From: Methanococcoides seepicolus
GTDB lineage: Archaea; Halobacteriota; Methanosarcinia; Methanosarcinales; Methanosarcinaceae
NCBI RefSeq assembly: GCF_023684405.1
Contig: NZ_JAGSOI010000003.1
Coordinates: forward strand, 1 to 64,000
Direction: 5' to 3'
DNA length: 64,000 nt
This document shows, in pieces, positions 63,096 to 64,000 of this stretch. The translations under genes were made by a program, and so were the position numbers. Below the pieces are notes generated by a model. It worked only from the letters and a program-made list of their open reading frames with translations. It was not told the DNA's origin and ran no database searches. How positions within the stretch are numbered: position 1 is the stretch's first letter; each line of letters opens with the position of its first letter.

Positions 63096-64000
63096 ATGAA
63101 AAAAATAACATCTATCAATCCTACAAATGGGACTGTTAATGGTGAATTCGAATTTCATTCTCTTGATAAGATCGACCTTATCCTTAAAAGATCGAACGAA
63201 GCATTCCAGTACTGGAGATCTCTGGAAGGGGCTGAAAGGGCTGTGTATCTTGAAAATGTTGCAAAGGTACTTCGAAACGATAAGCGTGAACTGGCAGAGA
63301 CCATCACAATGGAGATGGGGAAGCCTATCAGACAGGCACTTGCAGAAGTTGAGAAATGTGCCGGCATGTTCGACCACTTTGCTGCTAACATCTGTTCTTT
63401 CCTTGAACCTGATATTGTGAAAGAGAGTCCTTCCGCCTTTATCTCATACGAGCCAATGGGGGCCGTGCTTGCTATCAAGCCTTGGAATTTCCCCCTCTGG
63501 CAGGTATTGAGTGCTGCTTCACATATTCTTGCAGGCGGGAACACGATGGTTCTAAAACACTCCGGTTATGTTCCGATGTGTGCTCTTAAGATCGAATCTG
63601 TTTTCGAAAAAGCCGGATTTCCAGAAGGTGTTTTCCAGACACTTCTTGTGGATGGCCCTACTGCTTCTTCGTTGATATCGAGGCCGGAAATTGCAGCGGT
63701 AACCTTTACAGGAGGGTTGCCTGCCGGTCAGAAGGTTGCTGAGGTCGCGGGTCGCAACATGAAGAAATGTGTGCTCGAACTTGGGGGTAGCGATCCTTTC
63801 ATTGTGCTGGGGGATGCAGACATTGAAAAAGCTGCAAAGGCAGGGGTTGCCGGAAGGTTCCTCAATAGCGGACAGACCTGCATCTCTTCCAAACGTTTCA
63901 TCATTGAAAGTTCAATAGTTGCTGAGTTCACATCTGCATTTGTGGAAAATACACGTAAGCTCAAAATAGGCGACCCCCTGGATAAGGACACTGATATTGG
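63096..64000 (+). CDS. NAD(P)-dependent aldehyde dehydrogenase (cut by window end)
   Basis: The first 301 codons of an aldehyde dehydrogenase. The cofactor motif PWNFPLWQVL is present, then LELGGSDPFIVL with the catalytic glutamate, and GQTCISSKR with the catalytic cysteine. The substrate loop reads FTGGLPAGQ where FTGSTxxG is usual. Closest in style to succinate-semialdehyde or lactaldehyde dehydrogenases; in methanogens a related enzyme makes lactate for F420, but I cannot assign this one. ATG 63096 has no ribosome site. The frame continues beyond 64000. Confidence 0.93.
   Translation, partial: MKKITSINPTNGTVNGEFEFHSLDKIDLILKRSNEAFQYWRSLEGAERAVYLENVAKVLRNDKRELAETITMEMGKPIRQALAEVEKCAGMFDHFAANICSFLEPDIVKESPSAFISYEPMGAVLAIKPWNFPLWQVLSAASHILAGGNTMVLKHSGYVPMCALKIESVFEKAGFPEGVFQTLLVDGPTASSLISRPEIAAVTFTGGLPAGQKVAEVAGRNMKKCVLELGGSDPFIVLGDADIEKAAKAGVAGRFLNSGQTCISSKRFIIESSIVAEFTSAFVENTRKLKIGDPLDKDTDI

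Overview
The window reads as chromosomal DNA of a methanogenic archaeon, most likely Methanosarcinales/Methanosarcinaceae. The direct evidence is a methyl-coenzyme M reductase activation block (component A2 followed by methanogenesis markers 3, 6, 5, 15, 17 and 7), archaeal information-processing genes (FEN-1, eIF5A, archaeal MetRS), an archaeal mevalonate module (HMG-CoA synthase, thiolase, DUF35), a FilR1-type regulator and a presenilin-type protease. AT-rich TATA-like promoters, SD-led operons and frequent TTG/GTG starts fit this. A Methanococcoides-like genus is a guess from overall character, not something I could test. No rRNA, tRNA, CRISPR array, insertion sequence or prophage was found. 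The window cuts feoB at the left edge and an aldehyde dehydrogenase at the right edge.

Layout. 1-6.7 kb: FeoB tail, then leftward genes: a CDIN1/TPD-type nuclease paired with a DNA glycosylase, PRPP synthetase, and an operon of NAD(P)HX repair enzyme, an unannotated 59-aa protein and MoaC. 6.8-13.7 kb: RCK-DHH phosphoesterase, CxxC-cluster protein, LeuC-type dehydratase, two CBS proteins, HisE and a NOG1-like GTPase. 13.7-23.1 kb, nearly all leftward: a five-gene operon (Era-like GTPase, DUF2073, unknown, 6-phospho-3-hexuloisomerase, aminotransferase), an AbrB-PhoU regulator, an eIF5A-agmatinase-zinc-finger-Pcm operon, and a histidine kinase with a secreted metzincin protease. 23.2-32.5 kb, rightward: secreted nuclease, HAD protein, then the Mcr activation operon, which carries an AhpD-like thiol protein as its last gene and ends in a hairpin terminator. 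32.6-37.1 kb: presenilin-type protease, two small unknowns, FEN-1 and phosphoglycerate mutase. 37.2-44.4 kb is the accessory-looking part: a MacB-like exporter with an embedded CARDB surface protein, a membrane-anchored winged-helix regulator, and three secreted helix-rich proteins around an AT-rich repeat-bearing intergenic region. 44.4-50.5 kb: methyltransferase, MATE exporter, UbiA prenyltransferase, FilR1 regulator and PurH. 50.5-57.4 kb: a zinc-ribbon/PUA/PAPS-reductase/ferredoxin fusion, a Cas4-like protein that seems to have lost its nuclease residues, a perfect 16-bp palindrome, and an XRE regulator leading the mevalonate operon. 57.4-64 kb: MetRS, SppA, coiled-coil proteins, ribose-1,5-bisphosphate isomerase, and the start of an aldehyde dehydrogenase.

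The most interesting observations are the Cas4-like pseudo-nuclease beside the RNA-binding-domain sulfotransfer fusion, with a palindromic operator between it and the mevalonate regulator; nested inverted repeats on the Mcr-activation promoter and an AhpD-like protein with an added cysteine tail in that operon; agmatinase directly behind eIF5A; the TPD nuclease-glycosylase pair; and the surface-protein/exporter/membrane-regulator locus at 37-44 kb.
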